A stretch of DNA of 64,000 nt, taken from assembly GCA_963680875.1 (NCBI GenBank), contig OY804579.1:30055804-30119803 (forward strand). Reading direction: 5' to 3'. This DNA comes from Bathymodiolus brooksi. Its lineage: Eukaryota > Mollusca > Bivalvia > Mytilida > Modiolidae. A program made the translations under genes and the position numbers. The notes under the pieces were generated by a model, which was not told the DNA's origin, made no database searches, and was given only the letters and a program-made list of their open reading frames with translations. This document shows, one piece after another, positions 13,901-28,900 of the stretch. Every line of letters begins with the position of its first letter. The first letter of the stretch is position 1.

Positions 13901-16900
13901 TTAATCATGTAGGAGAATTTGCGATGACAAAGTGCATACTGAATTGTCTCAAAATTCATAAGTCCAAAGAAGCATAACAGGGGTAAAACTCAATGGATAT
14001 CCTACTAATGTGCACATCTTCATATTAGGATCTTGCAATGTACAAAGTTTCATGAACTTCTGATTAATCATGTAGGAGAATTTGCGATGACAAAGTGCAT
14101 ACTGAATTGTCTCAAAATTTATAAGTCCAAAGAAGCATAACAGGGGTAAAACTCAATGGATATCCTACTAATGTGCACATCTTCATATTAGGATCTTGCA
14201 ATGTACAAAGTTTCATGAACTTCTGATTAATCATGTAGGAGAATTTGCGATGACAAAGTGCATATTGAATTGTCTCAAAATTTCTTAAGTCCAAAGAAGC
14301 ATAACAGGGGTAAAACTCAATGGATATCCTACTAATGTGCACATCTTCATATTAGGATCTTGCAATGTACAAAGTTTCATGAACTTCTGATTAATCATGT
14401 AGGAGAATTTGCGATGACAAAGTGCATACTGAATTGTCTCAAAATTTATAAGTCCAAAGAAGCATAACAGGGGTAAAACTCAATGGATATCCTACTAATG
14501 TGCACATCTTCATATTAGGATCTTGCAATGTACAAAGTTTCATGAACTTCTGATTAATCATGTAGGAGAATTTGCGATGACAAAGTGCATACTGAATTGT
14601 CTCAAAATTTCTAAGTCCACAGAAGCATAACAGGGGTAAAACTCAATGGACCAGGATATCCTACTAATGTGCACATCTTCATATTAGGATCTTGCAATGT
14701 ACAAAGTTTCATGAACTTCTGATTAATCATGTAGGAGAATTTGCGATGACAAAGTGCATACTGAATTGTCTCAAAATTTATAAGTCCAAAGAAGCATAAC
14801 AGGGGTAAAACTCAATGGATATCCTACTAATGTGCACATCTTCATATTAGGATCTTGCAATGTACAAAGTTTCATGAACTTCTGATTAATCATGTAGGAG
14901 AATTTGCGATGACAAAGTGCATACTGAATTGTCTCAAAATTTCTAAGTCCACAGAAGCATAACAGGGGTAAAACTCAATGGACCAGGATATCCTACTAAT
15001 GTGCACATCTTCATATTAGGATCTTGCAATGTACAAAGTTTCATGAACTTCTGATTAATCATGTAGGAGAATTTGCGATGACAAAGTGCATACTGAATTG
15101 TCTCAAAATTTATAAGTCCAAAGAAGCATAACAGGGGTAAAACTCAATGGATATCCTACTAATGTGCACATCTTCATATTAGGATCTTGCAATGTACAAA
15201 GTTTCATGAACTTCTGATTAATCATGTAGGAGAATTTGCGATGACAAAGTGCATACTGAATTGTCTCAAAATTTATAAGTCCAAAGAAGCATAACAGGGG
15301 TAAAACTCAATGGATATCCTACTAATGTGCACATCTTCATATTAGGATCTTGCAATGTACAAAGTTTCATGAACTTCTGATTAATCATGTAGGAGAATTT
15401 GCGATGACAAAGTGCATACTGAATTGTCTCAAAATTTATAAGTCCAAAGAAGCATAACAGGGGTAAAACTCAATGGACCAAGATATCCTACTAATGTGCA
15501 CATCTTCATATTAGGATCTTGCAATGTACAAAGTTTCATGAACTTCTGATTAATCATGTAGGAGAATTTGCGATGACAAAGTGCATACTGAATTGTCTCA
15601 AAATTTATAAGTCCAAAGAAGCATAACAGGGGTAAAACTCAATGGACCAAGATATCCTACTAATGTGCACATCTTCATATTAGGATCTTGCAATGTACAA
15701 AGTTTCATGAACTTCTGATTAATCATGTAGGAGAATTTGCGATGACAAAGTGCATACTGAATTGTCTCAAAATTTATAAGTCCAAAGAAGCATAACAGGG
15801 GTAAAACTCAATGGATATCCTACTAATGTGCACATCTTCATATTAGGATCTTGCAATGTACAAAGTTTCATGAACTTCTGATTAATCATGTAGGAGAATT
15901 TGCGATGACAAAGTGCATACTGAATTGTCTCAAAATTTATAAGTCCAAAGAAGCATAACAGGGGTAAAACTCAATGGATATCCTACTAATGTGCACATCT
16001 TCATATTAGGATCTTGCAATGTACAAAGTTTCATGAACTTCTGATTAATCATGTAGGAGAATTCGCGATGACAAAGTGCATACTGAATTGTCTCAAAATT
16101 TATAAGTCCAAAGAAGCATAACAGGGGTAAAACTCAATGGACCAAGATATCCTACTAATGTGCACATCTTCATATTAGGATCTTGCAATGTACAAAGTTT
16201 CATGAACTTCTGATTAATCATGTAGGAGAATTTGCGATGACAAAGTGCATACTGAATTGTCTCAAAATTTCTATGTCCAAAGAAGCATAACAGGGGTAAA
16301 ACTCAATGGATATCCTACTAATGTGCACATCTTCATATTAGGATCTTGCAATGTACAAAGTTTCATGAACTTCTGATTAATCATGTAGGAGAATTTGCGA
16401 TGACAAAGTGCATACTGAATTGTCTCAAAATTTATAAGTCCAAAGAAGCATAACAGGGGTAAAACTCAATGGATATCCTACTAATGTGCACATCTTCATA
16501 TTAGGATCTTGCAATGTACAAAGTTTCATGAACTTCTGATTAATCATGTAGGAGAATTTGCGATGACAAAGTGCATATTGAATTGTCTCAAAATTCATAA
16601 GTCCAAAGAAGCATAACAGGGGTAAAACTCAATGGACCAAGATATCCTACTAATGTGCACATCTTCATATTAGGATCTTGCAATGAACTTCTGATTAATC
16701 ATGTAGGAGAATTTGCGATGACAAAGTGCATACTGAATTGTCTCAAAATTTCTAAGTCCAAAGAAGCATAACAGGGGTAAAACTCAATGGACCAAGATAT
16801 CCTACTAATGTGCACACATCTTCTTCATATTAGGATCTTGCAATGTACAAAGTTTCATGAACTTCTGATTAATCATGTAGGAGAATTTGCGATGACAAAG

Positions 16901-18077
16901 TGCATACTGAATTGTCTCAAAATTTCTAAGTCCAAAGAAGCATAACAGGGGTAAAACTCAACGGATATCCTACTAATGTGCACATCTTCATATTAGGATC
17001 TTGCAATGTACAAAGTTTCATGAACTTCTGATTAATCATGTAGGAGAATTTGCGATGACAAAGTGCATACTGAATTGTCTCAAAATTTATAAGTCCAAAG
17101 AAGCATAACAGGGGTAAAACTCAATGGACCAAGATATCCTACTAATGTGCACACATCTTCATATTAGGATTTTGCAATGTACAAAGTTTCATGAACTTCT
17201 GATTAATCATGTAGGAGAATTTGCAATGACAAAGTGCAAATTGAATTGTCTCAAAATTCATAAGTCCAAAGAAGCATAACAGGGGTAAAACTCAATGGAT
17301 ATCCTACTAATATGCACATCTTCATATTAGGATCTTGCAATGTACAAAGTTTCATGAACTTCTGATTAATCATGTAGGAGAATTTGCGATGACAAAGTGC
17401 ATACTGAATTGTCTCAAAATTTCTAAGTCCACAGAAGCATAACAGGGGTAAATTTCAATGGACCAGGATATCCTACTAATGTGCACATCTTCATATTAGG
17501 ATCTTGCAATGTACAAAGTTTCATGAACTTCTGATTAATCATGTAGGAGAATTTGCGATGACAAAGTGCATACTGAATTGTCTCAAAATTTATAAGTCCA
17601 AAGAAGCATAACAGGGGTAAAACTCAATGGATATCCTACTAATGTGCACATCTTCATATTAGGATCTTGCAATGTACAAAGTTTCATGAACTTCTGATTA
17701 ATCATGTAGGAGAATTTGCGATGACAAAGTGCATACTGAATTGTCTCAAAATTTATAAGTCCAAAGAAGCATAACAGGGGTAAAACTCAATGGATATCCT
17801 ACTAATGTGCACATCTTCATATTAGGATCTTGCAATGTACAAAGTTTCATGAACTTCTGATTAATCATGTAGGAGAATTTGCGATGACAAAGTGCATATT
17901 GAATTGTCTCAAAATTCATAAGTCCAAAGAAGCATAACAGGGGTAAAACTCAATGGACCAAGATATCCTACTAATGTGCACATCTTCATATTAGGATCTT
18001 GCAATGTACAAAGTTTCATGAACTTCTGATTAATCATGTAGGAGAATTTGCGATGACAAAGTGCATACTGAATTGTC

Positions 18078-19231
18078 TCAAAATTTATAAGTCCAAAGAA
18101 GCATAACAGGGGTAAAACTCAATGGATATCCTACTAATGTGCACATCTTCATATTAGGATCTTGCAATGTACAAAGTTTCATGAACTTCTGATTAATCAT
18201 GTAGGAGAATTTGCGATGACAAAGTGCATATTGAATTGTCTCAAAATTTCTTAAGTCCAAAGAAGCATAACAGGGGTAAAACTCAATGGATATCCTACTA
18301 ATGTGCACATCTTCATATTAGGATCTTGCAATGTACAAAGTTTCATGAACTTCTGATTAATCATGTAGGAGAATTTGCGATGACAAAGTGCATACTGAAT
18401 TGTCTCAAAATTTATAAGTCCAAAGAAGCATAACAGGGGTAAAACTCAATGGATATCCTACTAATGTGCACATCTTCATATTAGGATCTTGCAATGTACA
18501 AAGTTTCATGAACTTCTGATTAATCATGTAGGAGAATTTGCGATGACAAAGTGCATACTGAATTGTCTCAAAATTTCTAAGTCCACAGAAGCATAACAGG
18601 GGTAAAACTCAATGGACCAGGATATCCTACTAATGTGCACATCTTCATATTAGGATCTTGCAATGTACAAAGTTTCATGAACTTCTGATTAATCATGTAG
18701 GAGAATTTGCGATGACAAAGTGCATACTGAATTGTCTCAAAATTTATAAGTCCAAAGAAGCATAACAGGGGTAAAACTCAATGGATATCCTACTAATGTG
18801 CACATCTTCATATTAGGATCTTGCAATGTACAAAGTTTCATGAACTTCTGATTAATCATGTAGGAGAATTTGCGATGACAAAGTGCATATTGAATTGTCT
18901 CAAAATTCATAAGTCCAAAGAAGCATAACAGGGGTAAAACTCAATGGACCAAGATATCCTACTAATGTGCACATCTTCATATTAGGATCTTGCAATGTAC
19001 AAAGTTTCATGAACTTCTGATTAATCATGTAGGAGAATTTGCGATGACAAAGTGCATACTGAATTGTCTCAAAATTTCTATGTCCAAAGAAGCATAACAG
19101 GGGTAAAACTCAATGGATATCCTACTAATGTGCACATCTTCATATTAGGATCTTGCAATGTACAAAGTTTCATGAACTTCTGATTAATCATGTAGGAGAA
19201 TTTGCGATGACAAAGTGCATACTGAATTGTC
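18078..19231. repeat. Second copy of the seven-monomer higher-order unit, 1154 bp
   Basis: The order of monomer types and the length are identical to the unit at 9832. The next unit starts at 19232 and again runs ttataag, tttcttaag, ttataag, tttctaag-ccacag before it diverges. The copies are separated by about 8.2 kb of differently ordered monomers. Confidence 0.9.
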
Positions 19232-21559
19232 TCAAAATTTATAAGTCCAAAGAAGCATAACAGGGGTAAAACTCAATGGATATCCTACTAATGTGCACAT
19301 CTTCATATTAGGATCTTGCAATGTACAAAGTTTCATGAACTTCTGATTAATCATGTAGGAGAATTTGCGATGACAAAGTGCATATTGAATTGTCTCAAAA
19401 TTTCTTAAGTCCAAAGAAGCATAACAGGGGTAAAACTCAATGGATATCCTACTAATGTGCACATCTTCATATTAGGATCTTGCAATGTACAAAGTTTCAT
19501 GAACTTCTGATTAATCATGTAGGAGAATTTGCGATGACAAAGTGCATACTGAATTGTCTCAAAATTTATAAGTCCAAAGAAGCATAACAGGGGTAAAACT
19601 CAATGGATATCCTACTAATGTGCACATCTTCATATTAGGATCTTGCAATGTACAAAGTTTCATGAACTTCTGATTAATCATGTAGGAGAATTTGCGATGA
19701 CAAAGTGCATACTGAATTGTCTCAAAATTTCTAAGTCCACAGAAGCATAACAGGGGTAAAACTCAATGGACCAGGATATCCTACTAATGTGCACATCTTC
19801 ATATTAGGATCTTGCAATGTACAAAGTTTCATGAACTTCTGATTAATCATGTAGGAGAATTTGCGATGACAAAGTGCATACTGAATTGTCTCAAAATTTA
19901 TAAGTCCAAAGAAGCATAACAGGGGTAAAACTCAATGGATATCCTACTAATGTGCACATCTTCATATTAGGATCTTGCAATGTACAAAGTTTCATGAACT
20001 TCTGATTAATCATGTAGGAGAATTTGCGATGACAAAGTGCATACTGAATTGTCTCAAAATTTATAAGTCCAAAGAAGCATAACAGGGGTAAAACTCAATG
20101 GACCAAGATATCCTACTAATGTGCACATCTTCATATTAGGATCTTGCAATGTACAAAGTTTCATGAACTTCTGATTAATCATGTAGGAGAATTTGCGATG
20201 ACAAAGTGCATACTGAATTGTCTCAAAATTTCTATGTCCAAAGAAGCATAACAGGGGTAAAACTCAATGGATATCCTACTAATGTGCACATCTTCATATT
20301 AGGATCTTGCAATGTACAAAGTTTCATGAACTTCTGATTAATCATGTAGGAGAATTTGCGATGACAAAGTGCATACTGAATTGTCTCAAAATTTATAAGT
20401 CCAAAGAAGCATAACAGGGGTAAAACTCAATGGATATCCTACTAATGTGCACATCTTCATATTAGGATCTTGCAATGTACAAAGTTTCATGAACTTCTGA
20501 TTAATCATGTAGGAGAATTTGCGATGACAAAGTGCATATTGAATTGTCTCAAAATTCATAAGTCCAAAGAAGCATAACAGGGGTAAAACTCAATGGACCA
20601 AGATATCCTACTAATGTGCACATCTTCATATTAGGATCTTGCAATGAACTTCTGATTAATCATGTAGGAGAATTTGCGATGACAAAGTGCATACTGAATT
20701 GTCTCAAAATTTATAAGTCCAAAGAAGCATAACAGGGGTAAAACTCAATGGACCAAGATATCCTACTAATGTGCACACATCTTCTTCATATTAGGATCTT
20801 GCAATGTACAAAGTTTCATGAACTTCTGATTAATCATGTAGGAGAATTTGCGATGACAAAGTGCATATTGAATTGTCTCAAAATTTCTTAAGTCCAAAGA
20901 AGCATAACAGGGGTAAAACTCAATGGATATCCTACTAATGTGCACATCTTCATATTAGGATCTTGCAATGTACAAAGTTTCATGAACTTCTGATTAATCA
21001 TGTAGGAGAATTTGCGATGACAAAGTGCATACTGAATTGTCTCAAAATTTATAAGTCCAAAGAAGCATAACAGGGGTAAAACTCAATGGATATCCTACTA
21101 ATGTGCACATCTTCATATTAGGATCTTGCAATGTACAAAGTTTCATGAACTTCTGATTAATCATGTAGGAGAATTTGCGATGACAAAGTGCATACTGAAT
21201 TGTCTCAAAATTTATAAGTCCAAAGAAGCATAACAGGGGTAAAACTCAATGGATATCCTACTAATGTGCACATCTTCATATTAGGATCTTGCAATGTACA
21301 AAGTTTCATGAACTTCTGATTAATCATGTAGGAGAATTTGCGATGACAAAGTGCATATTGAATTGTCTCAAAATTTATAAGTCCAAAGAAGCATAACAGG
21401 GGTAAAACTCAATGGATATCCTACTAATGTGCACATCTTCATATTAGGATCTTGCAATGTACAAAGTTTCATGAACTTCTGATTAATCATGTAGGAGAAT
21501 TTGCGATGACAAAGTGCATACTGAATTGTCTCAAAATTTATAAGTCCAAAGAAGCATAA

Positions 21560-24500
21560 CAGGGGTAAAACTCAATGGATATCCTACTAATGTGCACATC
21601 TTCATATTAGGATCTTGCAATGTACAAAGTTTCATGAACTTCTGATTAATCATGTAGGAGAATTTGCGATGACAAAGTGCATATTGAATTGTCTCAAAAT
21701 TCATAAGTCCAAAGAAGCATAACAGGGGTAAAACTCAATGGACCAAGATATCCTACTAATGTGCACATCTTCATATTAGGATCTTGCAATGTACAAAGTT
21801 TCATGAACTTCTGATTAATCATGTAGGAGAATTTGCGATGACAAAGTGCATACTGAATTGTCTCAAAATTCATAAGTCCAAAGAAGCATAACAGGGGTAA
21901 AACTCAATGGATATCCTACTAATGTGCACATCTTCATATTAGGATCTTGCAATGTACAAAGTTTCATGAACTTCTGATTAATCATGTAGGAGAATTTGCG
22001 ATGACAAAGTGCATACTGAATTGTCTCAAAATTTATAAGTCCAAAGAAGCATAACAGGGGTAAAACTCAATGGATATCCTACTAATGTGCACATCTTCAT
22101 ATTAGGATCTTGCAATGTACAAAGTTTCATGAACTTCTGATTAATCATGTAGGAGAATTTGCGATGACAAAGTGCATACTGAATTGTCTCAAAATTTATA
22201 AGTCCAAAGAAGCATAACAGGGGTAAAACTCAATGGATATCCTACTAATGTGCACATCTTCATATTAGGATCTTGCAATGTACAAAGTTTCATGAACTTC
22301 TGATTAATCATGTAGGAGAATTTGCGATGACAAAGTGCATACTGAATTGTCTCAAAATTTCTAAGTCCACAGAAGCATAACAGGGGTAAAACTCAATGGA
22401 CCAGGATATCCTACTAATGTGCACATCTTCATATTAGGATCTTGCAATGTACAAAGTTTCATGAACTTCTGATTAATCATGTAGGAGAATTTGCGATGAC
22501 AAAGTGCATACTGAATTGTCTCAAAATTTATAAGTCCAAAGAAGCATAACAGGGGTAAAACTCAATGGATATCCTACTAATGTGCACATCTTCATATTAG
22601 GATCTTGCAATGTACAAAGTTTCATGAACTTCTGATTAATCATGTAGGAGAATTTGCGATGACAAAGTGCATACTGAATTGTCTCAAAATTTATAAGTCC
22701 AAAGAAGCATAACAGGGGTAAAACTCAATGGATATCCTACTAATGTGCACATCTTCATATTAGGATCTTGCAATGTACAAAGTTTCATGAACTTCTGATT
22801 AATCATGTAGGAGAATTTGCGATGACAAAGTGCATATTGAATTGTCTCAAAATTCATAAGTCCAAAGAAGCATAACAGGGGTAAAACTCAATGGACCAAG
22901 ATATCCTACTAATGTGCACATCTTCATATTAGGATCTTGCAATGTACAAAGTTTCATGAACTTCTGATTAATCATGTAGGAGAATTTGCGATGACAAAGT
23001 GCATACTGAATTGTCTCAAAATTTCTATGTCCAAAGAAGCATAACAGGGGTAAAACTCAATGGATATCCTACTTATGTGCACATCTTCATATTAGGATCT
23101 TGCAATGTACAAAGTTTCATGAACTTCTGATTAATCATGTAGGAGAATTTGCGATGACAAAGTGCATACTGAATTGTCTCAAAATTTATAAGTCCAAAGA
23201 AGCATAACAGGGGTAAAACTCAATGGATATCCTACTAATGTGCACATCTTCATATTAGGATCTTGCAATGTACAAAGTTTCATGAACTTCTGATTAATCA
23301 TGTAGGAGAATTTGCGATGACAAAGTGCATATTGAATTGTCTCAAAATTCATAAGTCCAAAGAAGCATAACAGGGGTAAAACTCAATGGACCAAGATATC
23401 CTACTAATGTGCACATCTTCATATTAGGATCTTGCAATGTACAAAGTTTCATGAACTTCTGATTAATCATGTAGGAGAATTTGCGATGACAAAGTGCATA
23501 CTGAATTGTCTCAAAATTCATAAGTCCAAAGAAGCATAACAGGGGTAAAACTCAATGGATATCCTACTAATGTGCACATCTTCATATTAGGATCTTGCAA
23601 TGTACAAAGTTTCATGAACTTCTGATTAATCATGTAGGAGAATTTGCGATGACAAAGTGCATACTGAATTGTCTCAAAATTTATAAGTCCAAAGAAGCAT
23701 AACAGGGGTAAAACTCAATGGATATCCTACTAATGTGCACATCTTCATATTAGGATCTTGCAATGTACAAAGTTTCATGAACTTCTGATTAATCATGTAG
23801 GAGAATTTGCGATGACAAAGTGCATACTGAATTGTCTCAAAATTTATAAGTCCAAAGAAGCATAACAGGGGTAAAACTCAATGGATATCCTACTAATGTG
23901 CACATCTTCATATTAGGATCTTGCAATGTACAAAGTTTCATGAACTTCTGATTAATCATGTAGGAGAATTTGCGATGACAAAGTGCATACTGAATTGTCT
24001 CAAAATTTCTAAGTCCACAGAAGCATAACAGGGGTAAAACTCAATGGACCAGGATATCCTACTAATGTGCACATCTTCATATTAGGATCTTGCAATGTAC
24101 AAAGTTTCATGAACTTCTGATTAATCATGTAGGAGAATTTGCGATGACAAAGTGCATACTGAATTGTCTCAAAATTTATAAGTCCAAAGAAGCATAACAG
24201 GGGTAAAACTCAATGGATATCCTACTAATGTGCACATCTTCATATTAGGATCTTGCAATGTACAAAGTTTCATGAACTTCTGATTAATCATGTAGGAGAA
24301 TTTGCGATGACAAAGTGCATACTGAATTGTCTCAAAATTTATAAGTCCAAAGAAGCATAACAGGGGTAAAACTCAATGGATATCCTACTAATGTGCACAT
24401 CTTCATATTAGGATCTTGCAATGTACAAAGTTTCATGAACTTCTGATTAATCATGTAGGAGAATTTGCGATGACAAAGTGCATATTGAATTGTCTCAAAA

Positions 24501-24855
24501 TTCATAAGTCCAAAGAAGCATAACAGGGGTAAAACTCAATGGACCAAGATATCCTACTAATGTGCACATCTTCATATTAGGATCTTGCAATGTACAAAGT
24601 TTCATGAACTTCTGATTAATCATGTAGGAGAATTTGCGATGACAAAGTGCATACTGAATTGTCTCAAAATTTCTATGTCCAAAGAAGCATAACAGGGGTA
24701 AAACTCAATGGATATCCTACTTATGTGCACATCTTCATATTAGGATCTTGCAATGTACAAAGTTTCATGAACTTCTGATTAATCATGTAGGAGAATTTGC
24801 GATGACAAAGTGCATACTGAATTGTCTCAAAATTTATAAGTCCAAAGAAGCATAA
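21560..24855. repeat. Tandem duplication of a ten-monomer block, period 1648 bp
   Basis: A rare variant, 'acttatgtgc' in place of 'actaatgtgc', occurs at 23071 and again at 24719, 1648 bp apart. The monomer types around the two sites run in the same order. Ten monomers with three 6-bp inserts give 1648 bp exactly. Outer limits are approximate because neighbouring monomers are alike. Confidence 0.8.
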
Positions 24856-25974
24856 CAGGGGTAAAACTCAATGGATATCCTACTAATGTGCACATCTTCA
24901 TATTAGGATCTTGCAATGTACAAAGTTTCATGAACTTCTGATTAATCATGTAGGAGAATTTGCGATGACAAAGTGCATATTGAATTGTCTCAAAATTTCT
25001 TAAGTCCAAAGAAGCATAACAGGGGTAAAACTCAATGGATATCCTACTAATGTGCACATCTTCATATTAGGATCTTGCAATGTACAAAGTTTCATGAACT
25101 TCTGATTAATCATGTAGGAGAATTTGCGATGACAAAGTGCATACTGAATTGTCTCAAAATTTATAAGTCCAAAGAAGCATAACAGGGGTAAAACTCAATG
25201 GATATCCTACTAATGTGCACATCTTCATATTAGGATCTTGCAATGTACAAAGTTTCATGAACTTCTGATTAATCATGTAGGAGAATTTGCGATGACAAAG
25301 TGCATACTGAATTGTCTCAAAATTTCTAAGTCCACAGAAGCATAACAGGGGTAAAACTCAATGGACCAGGATATCCTACTAATGTGCACATCTTCATATT
25401 AGGATCTTGCAATGTACAAAGTTTCATGAACTTCTGATTAATCATGTAGGAGAATTTGCGATGACAAAGTGCATACTGAATTGTCTCAAAATTTATAAGT
25501 CCAAAGAAGCATAACAGGGGTAAAACTCAATGGATATCCTACTAATGTGCACATCTTCATATTAGGATCTTGCAATGTACAAAGTTTCATGAACTTCTGA
25601 TTAATCATGTAGGAGAATTTGCGATGACAAAGTGCATACTGAATTGTCTCAAAATTTATAAGTCCAAAGAAGCATAACAGGGGTAAAACTCAATGGATAT
25701 CCTACTAATGTGCACATCTTCATATTAGGATCTTGCAATGTACAAAGTTTCATGAACTTCTGATTAATCATGTAGGAGAATTTGCGATGACAAAGTGCAT
25801 ACTGAATTGTCTCAAAATTTCTATGTCCAAAGAAGCATAACAGGGGTAAAACTCAATGGATATCCTACTAATGTGCACATCTTCATATTAGGATCTTGCA
25901 ATGTACAAAGTTTCATGAACTTCTGATTAATCATGTAGGAGAATTTGCGATGACAAAGTGCATACTGAATTGTC
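24827..25974. repeat. Variant of the seven-monomer higher-order unit, 1148 bp
   Basis: The order is the same as in the 1154-bp unit, except that the sixth monomer is a ttataag type with the short link in place of ttcataag with the ccaag link. This accounts exactly for the 6-bp difference. The next unit begins at 25975 with the same order. Confidence 0.88.
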
Positions 25975-28900
25975 TCAAAATTTATAAGTCCAAAGAAGCA
26001 TAACAGGGGTAAAACTCAATGGATATCCTACTAATGTGCACATCTTCATATTAGGATCTTGCAATGTACAAAGTTTCATGAACTTCTGATTAATCATGTA
26101 GGAGAATTTGCGATGACAAAGTGCATATTGAATTGTCTCAAAATTTCTTAAGTCCAAAGAAGCATAACAGGGGTAAAACTCAATGGATATCCTACTAATG
26201 TGCACATCTTCATATTAGGATCTTGCAATGTACAAAGTTTCATGAACTTCTGATTAATCATGTAGGAGAATTTGCGATGACAAAGTGCATACTGAATTGT
26301 CTCAAAATTTATAAGTCCAAAGAAGCATAACAGGGGTAAAACTCAATGGATATCCTACTAATGTGCACATCTTCATATTAGGATCTTGCAATGTACAAAG
26401 TTTCATGAACTTCTGATTAATCATGTAGGAGAATTTGCGATGACAAAGTGCATACTGAATTGTCTCAAAATTTCTAAGTCCACAGAAGCATAACAGGGGT
26501 AAAACTCAATGGACCAGGATATCCTACTAATGTGCACATCTTCATATTAGGATCTTGCAATGTACAAAGTTTCATGAACTTCTGATTAATCATGTAGGAG
26601 AATTTGCGATGACAAAGTGCATACTGAATTGTCTCAAAATTTATAAGTCCAAAGAAGCATAACAGGGGTAAAACTCAATGGATATCCTACTAATGTGCAC
26701 ATCTTCATATTAGGATCTTGCAATGTACAAAGTTTCATGAACTTCTGATTAATCATGTAGGAGAATTTGCGATGACAAAGTGCATACTGAATTGTCTCAA
26801 AATTTATAAGTCCAAAGAAGCATAACAGGGGTAAAACTCAATGGACCAAGATATCCTACTAATGTGCACATCTTCATATTAGGATCTTGCAATGTACAAA
26901 GTTTCATGAACTTCTGATTAATCATGTAGGAGAATTTATGATGACAAAGTGCATACTGAATTGTCTCAAAATTTATAAGTCCAAAGAAGCATAACAGGGG
27001 TAAAACTCAATGGACCAAGATATCCTACTAATGTGCACACATCTTCATATTAGGATCTTGCAATGTACAAAGTTTCATGAACTTCTGATTAATCATGTAG
27101 GAGAATTTGCGATGACAAAGTGCATATTGAATTGTCTCAAAATTCATAAGTCCAAAGAAGCATAACAGGGGTAAAACTCAATGGACCAAGATATCCTACT
27201 AATGTGCACATCTTCATATTAGGATCTTGCAATGTACAAAGTTTCATGAACTTCTGATTAATCATGTAGGAGAATTTGCGATGACAAAGTGCATACTGAA
27301 TTGTCTCAAAATTTCTATGTCCAAAGAAGCATAACAGGGGTAAAACTCAATGGATATCCTACTAATGTGCACATCTTCATATTAGGATCTTGCAATGTAC
27401 AAAGTTTCATGAACTTCTGATTAATCATGTAGGAGAATTTGCGATGACAAAGTGCATACTGAATTGTCTCAAAATTTATAAGTCCAAAGAAGCATAACAG
27501 GGGTAAAACTCAATGGATATCCTACTAATGTGCACATCTTCATATTAGGATCTTGCAATGTACAAAGTTTCATGAACTTCTGATTAATCATGTAGGAGAA
27601 TTTGCGATGACAAAGTGCATATTGAATTGTCTCAAAATTTATAAGTCCAAAGAAGCATAACAGGGGTAAAACTCAATGGATATCCTACTAATGTGCACAT
27701 CTTCATATTAGGATCTTGCAATGTACAAAGTTTCATGAACTTCTGATTAATCATGTAGGAGAATTTGCGATGACAAAGTGCATACTGAATTGTCTCAAAA
27801 TTTCTAAGTCCACAGAAGCATAACAGGGGTAAAACTCAATGGACCAGGATATCCTACTAATGTGCACATCTTCATATTAGGATCTTGCAATGTACAAAGT
27901 TTCATGAACTTCTGATTAATCATGTAGGAGAATTTGCGATGACAAAGTGCATACTGAATTGTCTCAAAATTTATAAGTCCAAAGAAGCATAACAGGGGTA
28001 AAACTCAATGGATATCCTACTAATGTGCACATCTTCATATTAGGATCTTGCAATGTACAAAGTTTCATGAACTTCTGATTAATCATGTAGGAGAATTTGC
28101 GATGACAAAGTGCATACTGAATTGTCTCAAAATTTATAAGTCCAAAGAAGCATAACAGGGGTAAAACTCAATGGATATCCTACTAATGTGCACATCTTCA
28201 TATTAGGATCTTGCAATGTACAAAGTTTCATGAACTTCTGATTAATCATGTAGGAGAATTTGCGATGACAAAGTGCATATTGAATTGTCTCAAAATTCAT
28301 AAGTCCAAAGAAGCATAACAGGGGTAAAACTCAATGGACCAAGATATCCTACTAATGTGCACATCTTCATATTAGGATCTTGCAATGTACAAAGTTTCAT
28401 GAACTTCTGATTAATCATGTAGGAGAATTTGCGATGACAAAGTGCATACTGAATTGTCTCAAAATTTATAAGTCCAAAGAAGCATAACAGGGGTAAAACT
28501 CAATGGATATCCTACTAATGTGCACATCTTCATATTAGGATCTTGCAATGTACAAAGTTTCATGAACTTCTGATTAATCATGTAGGAGAATTTGCGATGA
28601 CAAAGTGCATATTGAATTGTCTCAAAATTTCTTAAGTCCAAAGAAGCATAACAGGGGTAAAACTCAATGGATATCCTACTAATGTGCACATCTTCATATT
28701 AGGATCTTGCAATGTACAAAGTTTCATGAACTTCTGATTAATCATGTAGGAGAATTTGCGATGACAAAGTGCATACTGAATTGTCTCAAAATTTATAAGT
28801 CCAAAGAAGCATAACAGGGGTAAAACTCAATGGATATCCTACTAATGTGCACATCTTCATATTAGGATCTTGCAATGTACAAAGTTTCATGAACTTCTGA

